19,014 nt of DNA from Rickettsiales bacterium (GCA_947424995.1 CANDYO010000016.1:1-19014), one strand, 5' to 3'. Positions 7,228 to 15,816 are shown, counted from the stretch's first letter. Program-made: numbers and translations. The notes: generated from the letters alone by a model not told the origin.

Positions 7228-7554
7228 TCAACTATCCTCTTTAAAGATCATTCCAGGCATCTCATCAATAAAATAATTATCTTTATCTTCTTCTATATCA
7301 ATTCTAGATGCGAAGATTTTTTCTCTCAATGATTTCACGCTAACAGACTCTTGAGTAGTTTCGCTAATTGCATGTATTCCTGTTTTTATAGAATGATCAG
7401 ACGTTACCGAATTATCGCCTGAAACTATTTTTTCATTAAACTTATCGTACCTAGTAGCCTTTTTATATTTTCCACCCTTAGTTAGCTTGTATTGATTAAA
7501 TAAAGGTTCACAAGGATCTTCTAAATACAAAGGTAGAATATCTGAATATTTCAT
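7228..7554 (-). CDS. Orphan hypothetical protein (108 aa)
   Basis: I do not recognise this protein. It is hydrophilic and mixed-charge, with no signal peptide or membrane segment. The N-terminal half has a basic patch (YKLTKGGKYKKATRYDKFNE) and the C-terminal third is acidic (DIEEDKDNYFIDEMPG). It is probably a real gene: AGGAAG stands 5 nt upstream of the ATG, an intrinsic terminator follows the stop, and it occupies a gap otherwise empty of genes. The flanking genes are unrelated (outer-membrane protein and ribosomal protein). A cytosolic or secreted accessory protein restricted to this lineage is the most that can be inferred. Confidence 0.6.
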   Translation of the reverse strand: MKYSDILPLYLEDPCEPLFNQYKLTKGGKYKKATRYDKFNEKIVSGDNSVTSDHSIKTGIHAISETTQESVSVKSLREKIFASRIDIEEDKDNYFIDEMPGMIFKEDS

Positions 7555-7886
7555 CTTAACTTCCTAATTTTCACAACTATATATTTTAAACATACAGCAA
7601 AAAGGTTAATTTTTTGATAATATACGTTTAAATTACACCATTTCCAGAATTAAAATAGTAGGTGAGCACCTAAATCGATGATAAATTGGATAAGTATACT
7701 TAATTGTGGTAATTGGTATTCTAACCTAAACTAGCTACGATCTATTATTAAAAACTTTGATTATAACTATAAGCAACCTTAAGAAAATATTTTATCATTA
7801 TTGCAAATTTTCTTTTGCATTTTAGTAAGATTTTATATATGCTGACCAAACTAATCTTTAGAATATATATTGATAAGGAAATGATA
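7555..7886. other. Intergenic region upstream of rplS with short palindromes
   Basis: This stretch of about 330 bp holds no convincing gene. It contains TAGGTG-AG-CACCTA (7659-7672) and a perfect 12-bp palindrome TAAGTATACTTA (7691-7702), 18 bp apart, either of which could bind a dimeric regulator. A weak promoter candidate for rplS, TTGCAT (7815-7820), 17 nt, TATGCT (7838-7843), lies near the end. Confidence 0.4.
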
Positions 7887-8273
7887 ATGTCTAATTTATT
7901 ACAACGCTTTGAAGAAGAACAAGCGGCAAAACTAATTGAAGGTAAACAATATGATAAATTCTCTTATGGAGATACTATCAGAGTGAATGTGAAGATCGTT
8001 GAAGGCACCGCTGAACGTATCCAAGCTTTTGAAGGTGTTTGCATCGCTATTCGCAACCGTGGTTTACATTCATCTTTTGTTGTTCGTAAAATTAGCCATA
8101 ATGAAGGTGTTGAACGTCGTTTTCCTTTATATTCCCCAAGAATTGAAAGTATTGTTACTGTAAAAAGAGGCGTGGTCAGACGCGCTAAATTGTATTACAT
8201 GCGTGGATTAAGAGGCAAAGCTGCTAGAATCCAAGAAAAATTTGTTTTTGACACAACTAAAGTTAAACAATAG
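7887..8273 (+). CDS. rplS: 50S ribosomal protein L19
   Basis: L19 of 128 aa, within the usual range, located at the 30S-50S interface. Recognisable blocks are FSYGDTIRVNVKIVEGTAERIQAFEGVCIAIRNRG (split here as the GDTIRV and AFEGVCIAIRNRG motifs), GVERRFPLYSPRIESI and RGVVRRAKLYYMRGLRGKAARI. The start at 7887 follows AAGGAA at 7875-7880 and yields the N-terminus MSNLLQRFEEEQ, typical of the family. Longer in-frame extensions to 7815 have no support. The gene is separated here from rpsP and trmD, which often accompany it. Confidence 0.96.
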   Translation: MSNLLQRFEEEQAAKLIEGKQYDKFSYGDTIRVNVKIVEGTAERIQAFEGVCIAIRNRGLHSSFVVRKISHNEGVERRFPLYSPRIESIVTVKRGVVRRAKLYYMRGLRGKAARIQEKFVFDTTKVKQ

Positions 8274-8296
8274 TTCCTGCATAAATCGTCAAATAA

Positions 8297-8337
8297 TGAG
8301 CTTAAATTTTATCTTTAGTAACAGAAGTTTAAGCTCA
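8297..8337 (+). terminator. Possible stem-loop after rplS
   Basis: GAGCTTAAA (8298-8306) and TTTAAGCTC (8328-8336) are perfect complements, extended by one more pair to 8297-8337, around a 21-nt loop. No T-run follows, so it may be a terminator assisted by other factors or an mRNA 3' stabiliser. Confidence 0.35.
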
Positions 8338-8373
8338 ACTTATTAAAAACCTTAGTAGTATTAAAGTAAATCA

Positions 8374-9390
8374 ATGAGATACTTGTCCTATTTACTTTTG
8401 TCTTTGTTATTTATTTCTAATCTTACTCTAGCTAAAGAAACCAAATTATTACCTACCTTAGTCATATACAGCAATGCATCATTCGCTAGAGATTGGATGC
8501 ATATCGGACATCCTATTAAACGAGCCTTTGAATTTCAGTGTAATTGCAAAGTAGAGTTTGTTACTCTAACTGGCAATACTATGCTTTCTAGATTACTCTT
8601 AGAAGGAGATAGTTCAAAAGCAGATATCGTTGTTGGCTTAGATATGAATTTAATCGATAAAGCTGAAGAAAGCGAACTTTTTGAGCCACATAATATTTTA
8701 GTACAAAATCTTTCTATTCCTATGCAATGGACTAATAAATATTTCATTCCTTATAATTATGGTTATTTAGCTTTTATTTACAACAGCAAAAAATTAAAAA
8801 ATCCTCCTAAATCTTTTCAAGAGCTTGTTGACAGGCCAGATGATGAGTTAAAGTTTATTATGCAAGATCCACGTAGCTCTACAGTAGGTAGAAGTTTAGT
8901 TGCTTGGACTAAGTTAATATATAAAGATGATGCTCCAGAAATTTGGCATAAGCTCAAAAATAAAATTGTTACTGTTACAAAAAGTTTTAGCGAAAGTTAT
9001 GTTCTGTTTACAGAAGGTGAATCTGATATGTTGATCAGTTATAGTAGCTCACCAGCTTATCATATGATCGCCGAAGGAAACTATGATATAAAGGCAGCCG
9101 AATTTACAGAAGGTCATTACCTGCAAATAGAATTAGCTGGTAAACTAAAGTCATCTAAGCAACCAAAATTAGCTGATGAATTTTTAAATTTCATCTTATC
9201 TCGTGCTTTTCAACGATCAATACCTATTAATACTTTTATGTTTCCAGTTATAGATATAGGAAGTGATTTGCCTGAAGAATATTCTCATTTATTTATACCA
9301 TCTAAAACATTCATTATTTCACCTGAAGAAATGAAAGAAAATCGTAATTTATGGATACAAGAATGGCTGCAAGCATTGTCAAAAAAATAA
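8374..9390 (+). CDS. thiB: Thiamine/TPP ABC transporter, substrate-binding protein ThiB
   Basis: The 338-aa protein has a signal peptide (MRYLSYLLLSLLFISNLTLA) and resembles E. coli ThiB along its length: the opening LVIYSNASFARDW, FEFQCNCKVEFV with the paired Cys, SKADIVVGLDMNLIDKA, IPYNYGYLAFIYNSKKLKNPP, MQDPRSSTVG, VTVTKSFSESYVLFTEGESD and SYSSSPAYHMI. ThiB captures thiamine, TMP or TPP in the periplasm. It is the first gene of a complete thiB-thiP-thiQ operon; thiP overlaps its 3' end. The ribosome-binding site is weak. I looked in the 100-bp leader for a TPP riboswitch and see none. Confidence 0.94.
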   Translation: MRYLSYLLLSLLFISNLTLAKETKLLPTLVIYSNASFARDWMHIGHPIKRAFEFQCNCKVEFVTLTGNTMLSRLLLEGDSSKADIVVGLDMNLIDKAEESELFEPHNILVQNLSIPMQWTNKYFIPYNYGYLAFIYNSKKLKNPPKSFQELVDRPDDELKFIMQDPRSSTVGRSLVAWTKLIYKDDAPEIWHKLKNKIVTVTKSFSESYVLFTEGESDMLISYSSSPAYHMIAEGNYDIKAAEFTEGHYLQIELAGKLKSSKQPKLADEFLNFILSRAFQRSIPINTFMFPVIDIGSDLPEEYSHLFIPSKTFIISPEEMKENRNLWIQEWLQALSKK

Positions 9391-10988
9391 TTTATTTATT
9401 TCCATTCAGCCTTATAACAGCTTTTATTATCTCATTGATTGGGATAACTTTCATAACATTATCAACCCATTTGGACTTTAATTCTTTTTTTAATCTCTTC
9501 CAAGATTCATACATTCAATACATTATCAGCTTTACTTTATGGCAAGCAAGTTTGTCTACTATTTTATCAATAGGCTTAGCTATCCCTATTGCTAGAAGCT
9601 TGCATAGACGCTCTAAGTTTTTCGGGCGTAGTTTAATTTTGAATTTTTTAAACTTAGCATTTATTTTACCAGCCATTACATTAGTTATTGGAATAGCTAT
9701 AATTCATGGCAAAAATGGCTGGATTAATAAATTATTAGAAAATATTTGTGACCAATCGTTTGGATATTATTTATATGGTATTCTTGGCATAATGCTCGGA
9801 CATTTAGCTTTCTGTATACCATTAGCGGTTAGAGTCTTTCTTGGAAGGCTCGAGTCAATCCCTGATGAAATGTGGCGCCTTACTTCGCAGCTTGAACTAT
9901 CTTCAACTAATATTTTTAAAATTATTGAATGGCCATATTTACGTCTCTCTGTAATTGGCGTGAGCATATTAACTTTCATGATGTGCTTTAGTAGCTTTGT
10001 TATAGTATTAGCTTTAGGCGGTGGACCGGCAGCAAGCACTTTAGAAGTGGAAATATATCATTCATTAAAATTTGATTTTGATTTACCACGCGCTATCAAT
10101 TTGTCTTTTATTCAATTACTTATATGTCTTTGCTTAATGATCTTAGTGCAAAAATCTAATACTCAATTTTTCCCTACCATAGTCAACATATCTAAACGCT
10201 TCGCTAGACCAGATATTAATAAAATTTCTACAATTATAGTCGATTTAATAGCTATTTTACTATTATTCACATTCTCATTATTGCCCGTAATAGCCATAAT
10301 TATCAGCGGTTTTAATAGCAAACTTGTGCCAGTGTTATACTCTGAAGAATTTTGGCATTCAGCTAAAGAAAGTTTAGAAATAGCATTATATTCTGGAGGT
10401 TTAACCTTAATTGTAGCTCTGAGCTTAATCTCTGGAGCCTTCTATTTTCGCTACAACTTAAACAAACCTAATTTTAGCAAACAAATTATCTGGCTTAGTA
10501 ATGTTCGTCTAATAATGCCAGCTTTTGTGTTTATTACCGGACTCTTCATTGCAATAAAAAGCTTTATTCCGATTACCGATATTGCTTTTTATCTAATAAT
10601 TCTGATTAACTCCATTGCGGCTCTACCTTTTGCTGTAAATATATTATTGCCTGGATCACTTAATTTTAATATTCACGAAATTCATTTATGCCAGAGCCTC
10701 GGAATTAGTGGTTGGAATTTTATCAAATTGATTTATTGGCCACGTATGCGTAAAAGCTTAAGCTATGCTTTAGCTTTATCAGTTACCATTTCTTGGGGAG
10801 ATTTAAACTTAATCGCCTTATTTGGTAGTAATAGCTTAAGTACATTACCATATTTATTATATAACATGATGAGTACTTATAGAGTTGAAGAAGCTGCCGT
10901 AGTCGCATTGACTATATTATTGTCATCATTCTTCTTATTTTGGGTTATTGAAGAGTTTTTAGGTGGAGAAGCAAATGTTAGAACTTAA
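9351..10988 (+). CDS. thiP: Thiamine/TPP ABC transporter, fused permease ThiP
   Basis: The 545-aa integral membrane protein is made of two homologous permease halves with about six membrane segments each, like E. coli ThiP (536 aa). Each half carries an EAA coupling loop: EMWRLTSQLELSSTNIFKII near 178-197, and EIHLCQSLGISGWNFIKLIY near 443-462. These contact ThiQ. The start may be the ATG at 9351 or the in-frame ATG at 9363; both overlap the end of thiB (by 40 or 28 nt) and neither has a strong ribosome-binding site, so translational coupling is likely. The 3' end overlaps thiQ by 14 nt. Hydrophobic Ile/Leu/Phe usage and AT-rich codons match the rest of the window. Confidence 0.93.
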   Translation: MDTRMAASIVKKIIYLFPFSLITAFIISLIGITFITLSTHLDFNSFFNLFQDSYIQYIISFTLWQASLSTILSIGLAIPIARSLHRRSKFFGRSLILNFLNLAFILPAITLVIGIAIIHGKNGWINKLLENICDQSFGYYLYGILGIMLGHLAFCIPLAVRVFLGRLESIPDEMWRLTSQLELSSTNIFKIIEWPYLRLSVIGVSILTFMMCFSSFVIVLALGGGPAASTLEVEIYHSLKFDFDLPRAINLSFIQLLICLCLMILVQKSNTQFFPTIVNISKRFARPDINKISTIIVDLIAILLLFTFSLLPVIAIIISGFNSKLVPVLYSEEFWHSAKESLEIALYSGGLTLIVALSLISGAFYFRYNLNKPNFSKQIIWLSNVRLIMPAFVFITGLFIAIKSFIPITDIAFYLIILINSIAALPFAVNILLPGSLNFNIHEIHLCQSLGISGWNFIKLIYWPRMRKSLSYALALSVTISWGDLNLIALFGSNSLSTLPYLLYNMMSTYRVEEAAVVALTILLSSFFLFWVIEEFLGGEANVRT

Positions 10989-11673
10989 ACAAGTATGTTA
11001 TCAATATGAAGTAAATTCATCGTTTAACTTTTCTCTAGATTTAGAACATTCTGATGCTTTAGCGATTATAGGGCCAAGTGGTTCTGGCAAGACTACATTG
11101 CTCAACTTTATTGCTGGATTTACTGTTCCATCTAAAGGGAATATAATTTTTGATGGCAAAGACATCACTCATATACCCCCTAATAAACGCCCTGTTAATG
11201 CACTTTTTCAAGAAAATAACTTATTTCTTCACTTAAATGTTTTTGATAATATAGCTATTGGCATCAGCTCCGATCTTAAAACTACCAAAACTCAAAAAAA
11301 TATAATTGAACATGCATTAAAAAGAGTTGGACTAAGTGGTTTTAATAATCGTTTTCCTCATCAATTATCAGGAGGGCAAAAACAACGAGTTGCCATCGCA
11401 AGAACTATCGTTAGAAATAAAGCTATACTATTACTTGATGAACCATTTTCATTTCTAGATCCACCTCTTCGTATAGAAATGCTAGATTTAGTTAAAGATT
11501 TACAGCAAGAACATGGTTTCATTTTAATCATGGTTACTCATGATTATAGCGACGCTTTACGCATCTGCAATAAAACTTGTTTCATTCAAAATGGCTCAAT
11601 ATTACATATAAATAAAACTAATAAATTTGCTAGTACAACTAAAAACCCTCTAATTCATACGTATATTGCTTGA
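10975..11673 (+). CDS. thiQ: Thiamine/TPP ABC transporter, ATPase ThiQ
   Basis: This 232-aa ABC ATPase energises the ThiBP importer. Motifs in order from Met1 are Walker A GPSGSGKT (33-40), Q-loop Gln79 in ALFQENNLFLHL (a ThiQ-like stretch), signature LSGGQKQR (131-138), Walker B ILLLDEP (151-157) and switch His189 (VTHD). The start at 10975 is preferred over the ATG at 10963 because GGTGGAG precedes it and MLELKQVCYQYE matches the family N-terminus. It overlaps thiP by 14 nt. Both the order and the family-specific motif favour thiamine over iron or putrescine transport. Confidence 0.93.
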   Translation: MLELKQVCYQYEVNSSFNFSLDLEHSDALAIIGPSGSGKTTLLNFIAGFTVPSKGNIIFDGKDITHIPPNKRPVNALFQENNLFLHLNVFDNIAIGISSDLKTTKTQKNIIEHALKRVGLSGFNNRFPHQLSGGQKQRVAIARTIVRNKAILLLDEPFSFLDPPLRIEMLDLVKDLQQEHGFILIMVTHDYSDALRICNKTCFIQNGSILHINKTNKFASTTKNPLIHTYIA

Positions 11674-11711
11674 TTGATTATCTAACAAGAGGTATTTTAG
11701 ATGAAGGATAC

Positions 11712-11833
11712 GCGTCATCCCTGACGAGGAAAAACTAGGACTACTAGTTTTGACGAGATCGGGGATCTCAGGAGTTCATTCTCATGATATCCCCGGTAGC
11801 GCTGCTTTTTAAGCAGCTTGCCAGGGATGACGC
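11712..11833. repeat. Palindromic intergenic element, copy A
   Basis: This 122-bp element is bounded by perfect 12-bp inverted repeats GCGTCATCCCTG (11712-11723) and CAGGGATGACGC (11822-11833). Nested hairpins lie inside: AAAACTAG-GACTA-CTAGTTTT, GAGATC-GGG-GATCTC, a GGGGAT/ATCCCC arm (11761-11794) and GCTGCTT-TTT-AAGCAGC (11801-11817). It fills the thiQ-ruvA gap and ends 38 bp before the ruvA start. Palindromic elements with such CGTCAT...ATGACG termini are characteristic of Rickettsiales genomes. No coding content is seen. Confidence 0.85.
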
Positions 11834-11871
11834 TATTGCCATATATACTACACTCTCAAAAGGCTACTAAA

Positions 11872-12480
11872 ATGATTGGTAAATTAAAAGGCATCTTAGA
11901 TAACATCGATATAGATCAAGTAATTCTAGATGTAGTTGGAGTTGGCTATATCATCAACTGTTCTGGCAAAACCATATCGCAGCTTCCAGATTTAGGTAAA
12001 CAAGCCGTTTTTTTAATTAATATGCAAGTAAAAGAAGACGACATAAGTTTATATGGCTTTATAGATCCACTTGAACAAGAATGGTTTGATCATCTAATCA
12101 CCGTTCAAGGTATCGGTCCTCGCCTTGCTTTAACTATTCTTTCTTCTTTAGGACCACCTGAGATAACTGAAGTTATTATTGAACGCAATAAAGAAGCATT
12201 CAAACATATTTCAGGAGTAGGACCTAAGCTTGCAGAACGTATTTTTACTGAGCTTACTAAGAAAGCTAGTCAATATTTAAGTAAATATCCTCACTTAACT
12301 ATTCACCCTTCTCTTTCTAATGAAAACAATGCCAATATAAATGATGCACTGGTTGCTTTAACTAATCTTGGCTACGCTAAAAATGAGGCTTATAACACTT
12401 GTAAAAATATTTATCAAAATCAACCAGATATCTCGATTAATGAATTGATTAGATCGGCCTTAAAAGAATTATCTTCGTAG
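11872..12480 (+). CDS. ruvA: Holliday junction branch-migration subunit RuvA
   Basis: RuvA of 202 aa (E. coli 203). It tetramerises on four-way junctions and loads the RuvB motor. The start MIGKLKGILDNIDIDQVILDVVGVGY is the family N-terminus (OB domain). Two helix-hairpin-helix motifs follow, VQGIGPRLALTIL and ISGVGPKLAERIF, then a flexible linker and the C-terminal domain III (INDALVALTNLGYAKNEA) that binds RuvB. The upstream in-frame ATG at 11818 would add 18 residues encoded by the palindromic element and is rejected. ruvB is not adjacent in this window. Related palindromic elements stand on both sides. Confidence 0.96.
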   Translation: MIGKLKGILDNIDIDQVILDVVGVGYIINCSGKTISQLPDLGKQAVFLINMQVKEDDISLYGFIDPLEQEWFDHLITVQGIGPRLALTILSSLGPPEITEVIIERNKEAFKHISGVGPKLAERIFTELTKKASQYLSKYPHLTIHPSLSNENNANINDALVALTNLGYAKNEAYNTCKNIYQNQPDISINELIRSALKELSS

Positions 12481-12554
12481 TAATTGCTGAAGTGATTTTT
12501 ATAAGCTATTATGAGTTTTTAAAACGCTGTATAGGTATCTTAACTGGTAGGATA

Positions 12555-12635
12555 GCGTTATCCCCGATCTCATGAGATTATGAACTCCTGAGATCCCCGG
12601 TAGCGCTGCCTTCGGCAGCTTGCCAGGGATGACGC
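12555..12635. repeat. Palindromic intergenic element, copy B
   Basis: This 81-bp element has outer arms GCGTTATCCC (12555-12564) and GGGATGACGC (12626-12635), pairing with one G-U. Inside are GATCTCA/TGAGATC (12566-12572 and 12589-12595) and GCTGCC-TTC-GGCAGC. From ATCCCCGGTAGCGCTGC rightward it matches copy A, but the central segment containing ATGAACTCCTGAGATC is the reverse complement of the corresponding part of copy A. It lies between ruvA and ispH. Confidence 0.83.
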
Positions 12636-12703
12636 CTTGTATTTGTAATGTAACTGTCTTCATACCGCGCTTATTATAAAATGTTTAAAAGAATGCAAAA
12701 TAA

Positions 12704-13630
12704 ATGTTAGATATCTATTTAGCCCAACCACGTGGATTTTGCGCTGGTGTTGATCGAGCCATCAGCATCGTTGAAAAAGCTATTGATAAATTTGGCGCTC
12801 CTATTTATGTTCGTCATGAAATAGTTCACAATAAATTCGTTGTTGAACAATTAAAGGCAAAAGGAGCTATTTTCGTCAATGAGATTGATGAAATTCCTGA
12901 AAACTCGATAGTTATTTTTAGTGCTCATGGAGTTTCTGAAGCAGTTGAAATTAACGCTCTTAAGCATAAATTAAAGATATTAGATGCCACCTGCCCACTA
13001 GTTACCAAAGTTCATTTAGAAGCACAAAGTCATGAGAAAAAAGGCAAACAAATTATTTTAATTGGTCATGCCGGACATCCAGAAGTGGAAGGAACATCTG
13101 GGAGAGTAAAAACAGAAGTTACTCTAGTTTCTACCATAGAAGATGTAGATAATTTGTATTTTGATGAGACTGAGAATTTAGCTTATGTAACTCAAACTAC
13201 TTTAAGTGTTGATGATACCAAAAATATAATCAATAAACTAAAGAATCGTTTTCCAAGTATTACTGGTCCAGACTTAAAAGATATTTGCTATGCCACTCAA
13301 AATCGTCAAAACGCAGTCAAGGAAATAGTAAAATTAGTTGATTTGCTGCTGGTAATTGGCGCTGATAACAGCTCTAACTCCAATCGCTTACGAGACATTG
13401 GTAGCGAGATGAATAAGCGGGCTTATCTGATCAGTAATTTTCAAGATATCGATCTAAATTGGTTCAATAATATCAATAAAGTTGGGATAACCGCTGGAGC
13501 TTCAGCTCCAGAAGAACTAGTTCAAGGGGTAATCAAATTTATCCAAAATAATTTTGAGACCAATATTCATAATATTGAAGTTACCACCGAGAATATTCGC
13601 TTCAATCTACCATTAGAGTTAAGAGGGTAA
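12704..13630 (+). CDS. ispH: 4-hydroxy-3-methylbut-2-enyl diphosphate reductase IspH (LytB)
   Basis: The 308-aa enzyme performs the last step of the MEP pathway, reducing HMBPP to IPP and DMAPP with a [4Fe-4S] cluster. The three cluster cysteines are visible: Cys13 (RGFCAGV), Cys97 (DATCPLV) and Cys195 (DICYATQNRQ). Substrate-binding His42, His75 (FSAHGV), His125 and Glu127 (GHAGHPEVEG) are also present, as is the SSNSNRL motif. The start at 12704 matches the family N-terminus, although its ribosome-binding site is poor; a TATAAA (12675-12680) lies upstream without a clear -35 box. Bacterial isoprenoids from this route feed ubiquinone and undecaprenyl phosphate. Confidence 0.97.
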   Translation: MLDIYLAQPRGFCAGVDRAISIVEKAIDKFGAPIYVRHEIVHNKFVVEQLKAKGAIFVNEIDEIPENSIVIFSAHGVSEAVEINALKHKLKILDATCPLVTKVHLEAQSHEKKGKQIILIGHAGHPEVEGTSGRVKTEVTLVSTIEDVDNLYFDETENLAYVTQTTLSVDDTKNIINKLKNRFPSITGPDLKDICYATQNRQNAVKEIVKLVDLLLVIGADNSSNSNRLRDIGSEMNKRAYLISNFQDIDLNWFNNINKVGITAGASAPEELVQGVIKFIQNNFETNIHNIEVTTENIRFNLPLELRG

Positions 13631-13674
13631 CCTCCGACAAATAAGTTGGCTCCAATAAATAAATCAAAGGTTAA

Positions 13675-13701
13675 CGTCATTCAGCTGCGTTCTGGATGAC
13701 G
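13675..13701. repeat. Short palindromic element, copy C
   Basis: CGTCATTCAG (13675-13684) and CTGGATGACG (13692-13701) form a 10-bp stem with one G-U around a 7-nt loop. It sits between the convergent ispH and recG genes and shares its ends with the larger elements in this window. It might act as a bidirectional transcription barrier, though no strong T-runs flank it. Confidence 0.7.
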
Positions 13702-13731
13702 ATTCATAACTAAAAAAAATAAACATATACT

Positions 13732-15816
13732 CTACCAATCTAAATTCTTATAATCAAAATCAAATATTGATAGTAATTGTCGATATTTTTGATTATGCGC
13801 TAGGCTCAACATTTTATCCTCACTTAAAATAGCTTTAGCTTGAGCGTTAGCTAAACTGATTAAATGATGATGAGCAATAAAATCTACCGTTTTAAAATTA
13901 GGCAATCCGCTTTGTTTGGTACCAATAATATCTCCACTTCCTCGAAGTTTAAGATCTTCTTCAGCTAAGATAAATCCATCGTCGGTTTCACGTATAATTT
14001 TTAGACGCTGCCAAGATATATTACTAATCGGTGGATTATATAGTAAAACACAATTTGAAGGCTTATCTCCCCTCCCCACTCTTCCACGTAATTGATGTAA
14101 TTGAGATAAGCCAAAGCTTTCTGCATTTTCAATAATAATCACCGTTGCATCAGACACATCCACTCCCACTTCAATAACCGTGGTAGCCACTAATATCTTA
14201 TAATCGCCTTGAATAAATTTATTCAAGTTTTCTTGTTTAAGATTGCCATCTAATTGCCCATGCACTAATCCAACGATGCCTGGATAATGCTTAGAAAGCT
14301 CATGCATTCTAGTTTCCACCGCTATCTTTTCTAGTTTAAGATCAATCGGTTTATCTTCCTTCTCACTAATTAATGGACAGATCCAGTAAATTTTACCTTG
14401 TTGCTTGATAATATTATCCAATGAGCTAATAATTTCATTGAGCTTAGATTGGGGCATGATTGAGGTTTTAATAGCAATCCTAGAGGCTGGTTTTTCAGTA
14501 ATCCTGGTAATTTCCATATCGCCATATAAAGCTAAACTCAAACTCCTAGGAATAGGAGTTGCGGACATAATCAATAAATCCGCATTTTTTCCCTTATTAA
14601 CTAGAGCTAATCTTTGTTCAACGCCAAAACGATGCTGCTCATCAATTACTACTAGCGCTAGATCATTGAAATTAACTTTATCTTGAAAAACTGCATGAGT
14701 ACCGACTAAGATCTGAATTTCTCCACTACTTAATTCTTCTAATATTCGCGCTCTTTCTTTAGCTTTAGTTTTACCAGTTAATAAGGCATATTTTACTGGC
14801 AGTCCTGCAAAAAACTTTTCTAAAGATAAGAAATGTTGATTGGCAAGCACATCAGTAGGCGCCATTAAAGCTGCTTGAGCGCCTGCTTCTACCGCATTTA
14901 ATATCGCTGCGAAAGCAACTATGGTTTTACCGCTACCAACATCTCCTTGCAGAAGTCTAGACATTTTGTTTGGCGATTTTTGATCAACAGTAATTTCAGC
15001 AATTGCTTGGCTCTGGCCAGCTGTTAATTCAAACGGCAATTGACTTAAAAATTTACTCAGCAATTCTCCTTCAGCTAAAATCATCCTTCCTGTTTGCTGT
15101 AATTTATATTGGCGTAATAGATTCACCATCAATTGAGTTGCTAGCAGTTCGTCATAAGCTATTCGCTGTCTTGCCTTAGAATATGGGGTAATATCTTGAT
15201 TATTTTTAGGGTGATGAATTATATTCAAAGAATTTTTAAAGCTATCCCAACCAAATTGCTGAATTAAATTTTCGCTTATCCATTCATCCACATGCCCCAT
15301 GCTAGATAAAGCAAAACTAATATATTTTTGTAATTGCTTATTGATAATTCCATAAGTGAGCGGATAAATTACTTCATCGGTTATTATAGGCAAATGAGGC
15401 TTATTTGGATTGATTACTTCTGGATGAGCAATTTGCTTAATTGTATTAAACAAATCAACTTTACCAACAACTATTATTTCACTATCAATTTTTGCCCAAT
15501 TAAGCAAATATTGCGGCGAATAATTAAAATATAATAACTGGATTCTACCGGTATCATTGGCGCAGTGAATTTTAAACGGCTTATTACGAGAAAAATTGGG
15601 ATTATTTGGCTGATCAAAATCGATAATTCTTAAGTTTAAAACTACTAAATCACTTGATCTAAGTGAATATAAAGGCGGATATAAACGCTTATGAATAACA
15701 TCACTCGGCAAATGCCAAAATAAATCAGCAATATTATTGATATCGAGTCGCTTAAGAGCTTCCTCAATTTTAGGTCCAATACCTGGAATATTAGTAAGAC
15801 TTTTTAATGTAGTCAT
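13732..15816 (-). CDS. recG: ATP-dependent DNA helicase RecG
   Basis: The 694-aa protein has the typical RecG length and order. The N-terminal wedge/OB region starts with an HhH-like NIPGIGPKIEEAL; the helicase domain has Walker A GDVGSGKT (291-298), DEQHRFGVEQR (motif II, 392-402) and motif III SATPIPR (418-424). The second RecA domain has VATTVIEVGVDV and QLRGRVGRG, and a C-terminal TRG-like region (RGSGDIIGTKQSGLP) follows. RecG remodels stalled forks and Holliday junctions. It converges on ispH and seems monocistronic; the 285-bp upstream gap is mostly a palindromic element. With ruvA close by, branch-migration functions cluster in this window. Confidence 0.97.
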   Translation of the reverse strand: MTTLKSLTNIPGIGPKIEEALKRLDINNIADLFWHLPSDVIHKRLYPPLYSLRSSDLVVLNLRIIDFDQPNNPNFSRNKPFKIHCANDTGRIQLLYFNYSPQYLLNWAKIDSEIIVVGKVDLFNTIKQIAHPEVINPNKPHLPIITDEVIYPLTYGIINKQLQKYISFALSSMGHVDEWISENLIQQFGWDSFKNSLNIIHHPKNNQDITPYSKARQRIAYDELLATQLMVNLLRQYKLQQTGRMILAEGELLSKFLSQLPFELTAGQSQAIAEITVDQKSPNKMSRLLQGDVGSGKTIVAFAAILNAVEAGAQAALMAPTDVLANQHFLSLEKFFAGLPVKYALLTGKTKAKERARILEELSSGEIQILVGTHAVFQDKVNFNDLALVVIDEQHRFGVEQRLALVNKGKNADLLIMSATPIPRSLSLALYGDMEITRITEKPASRIAIKTSIMPQSKLNEIISSLDNIIKQQGKIYWICPLISEKEDKPIDLKLEKIAVETRMHELSKHYPGIVGLVHGQLDGNLKQENLNKFIQGDYKILVATTVIEVGVDVSDATVIIIENAESFGLSQLHQLRGRVGRGDKPSNCVLLYNPPISNISWQRLKIIRETDDGFILAEEDLKLRGSGDIIGTKQSGLPNFKTVDFIAHHHLISLANAQAKAILSEDKMLSLAHNQKYRQLLSIFDFDYKNLDW

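Noticed and set aside
8274..8373. TPP riboswitch before thiB
   Set aside because: No THI-box-like CTGAGA core or matching helices are visible in this short leader.
11818..11871. Longer ruvA start
   Set aside because: The added residues derive from the end of palindromic element A and do not match the RuvA family N-terminus.
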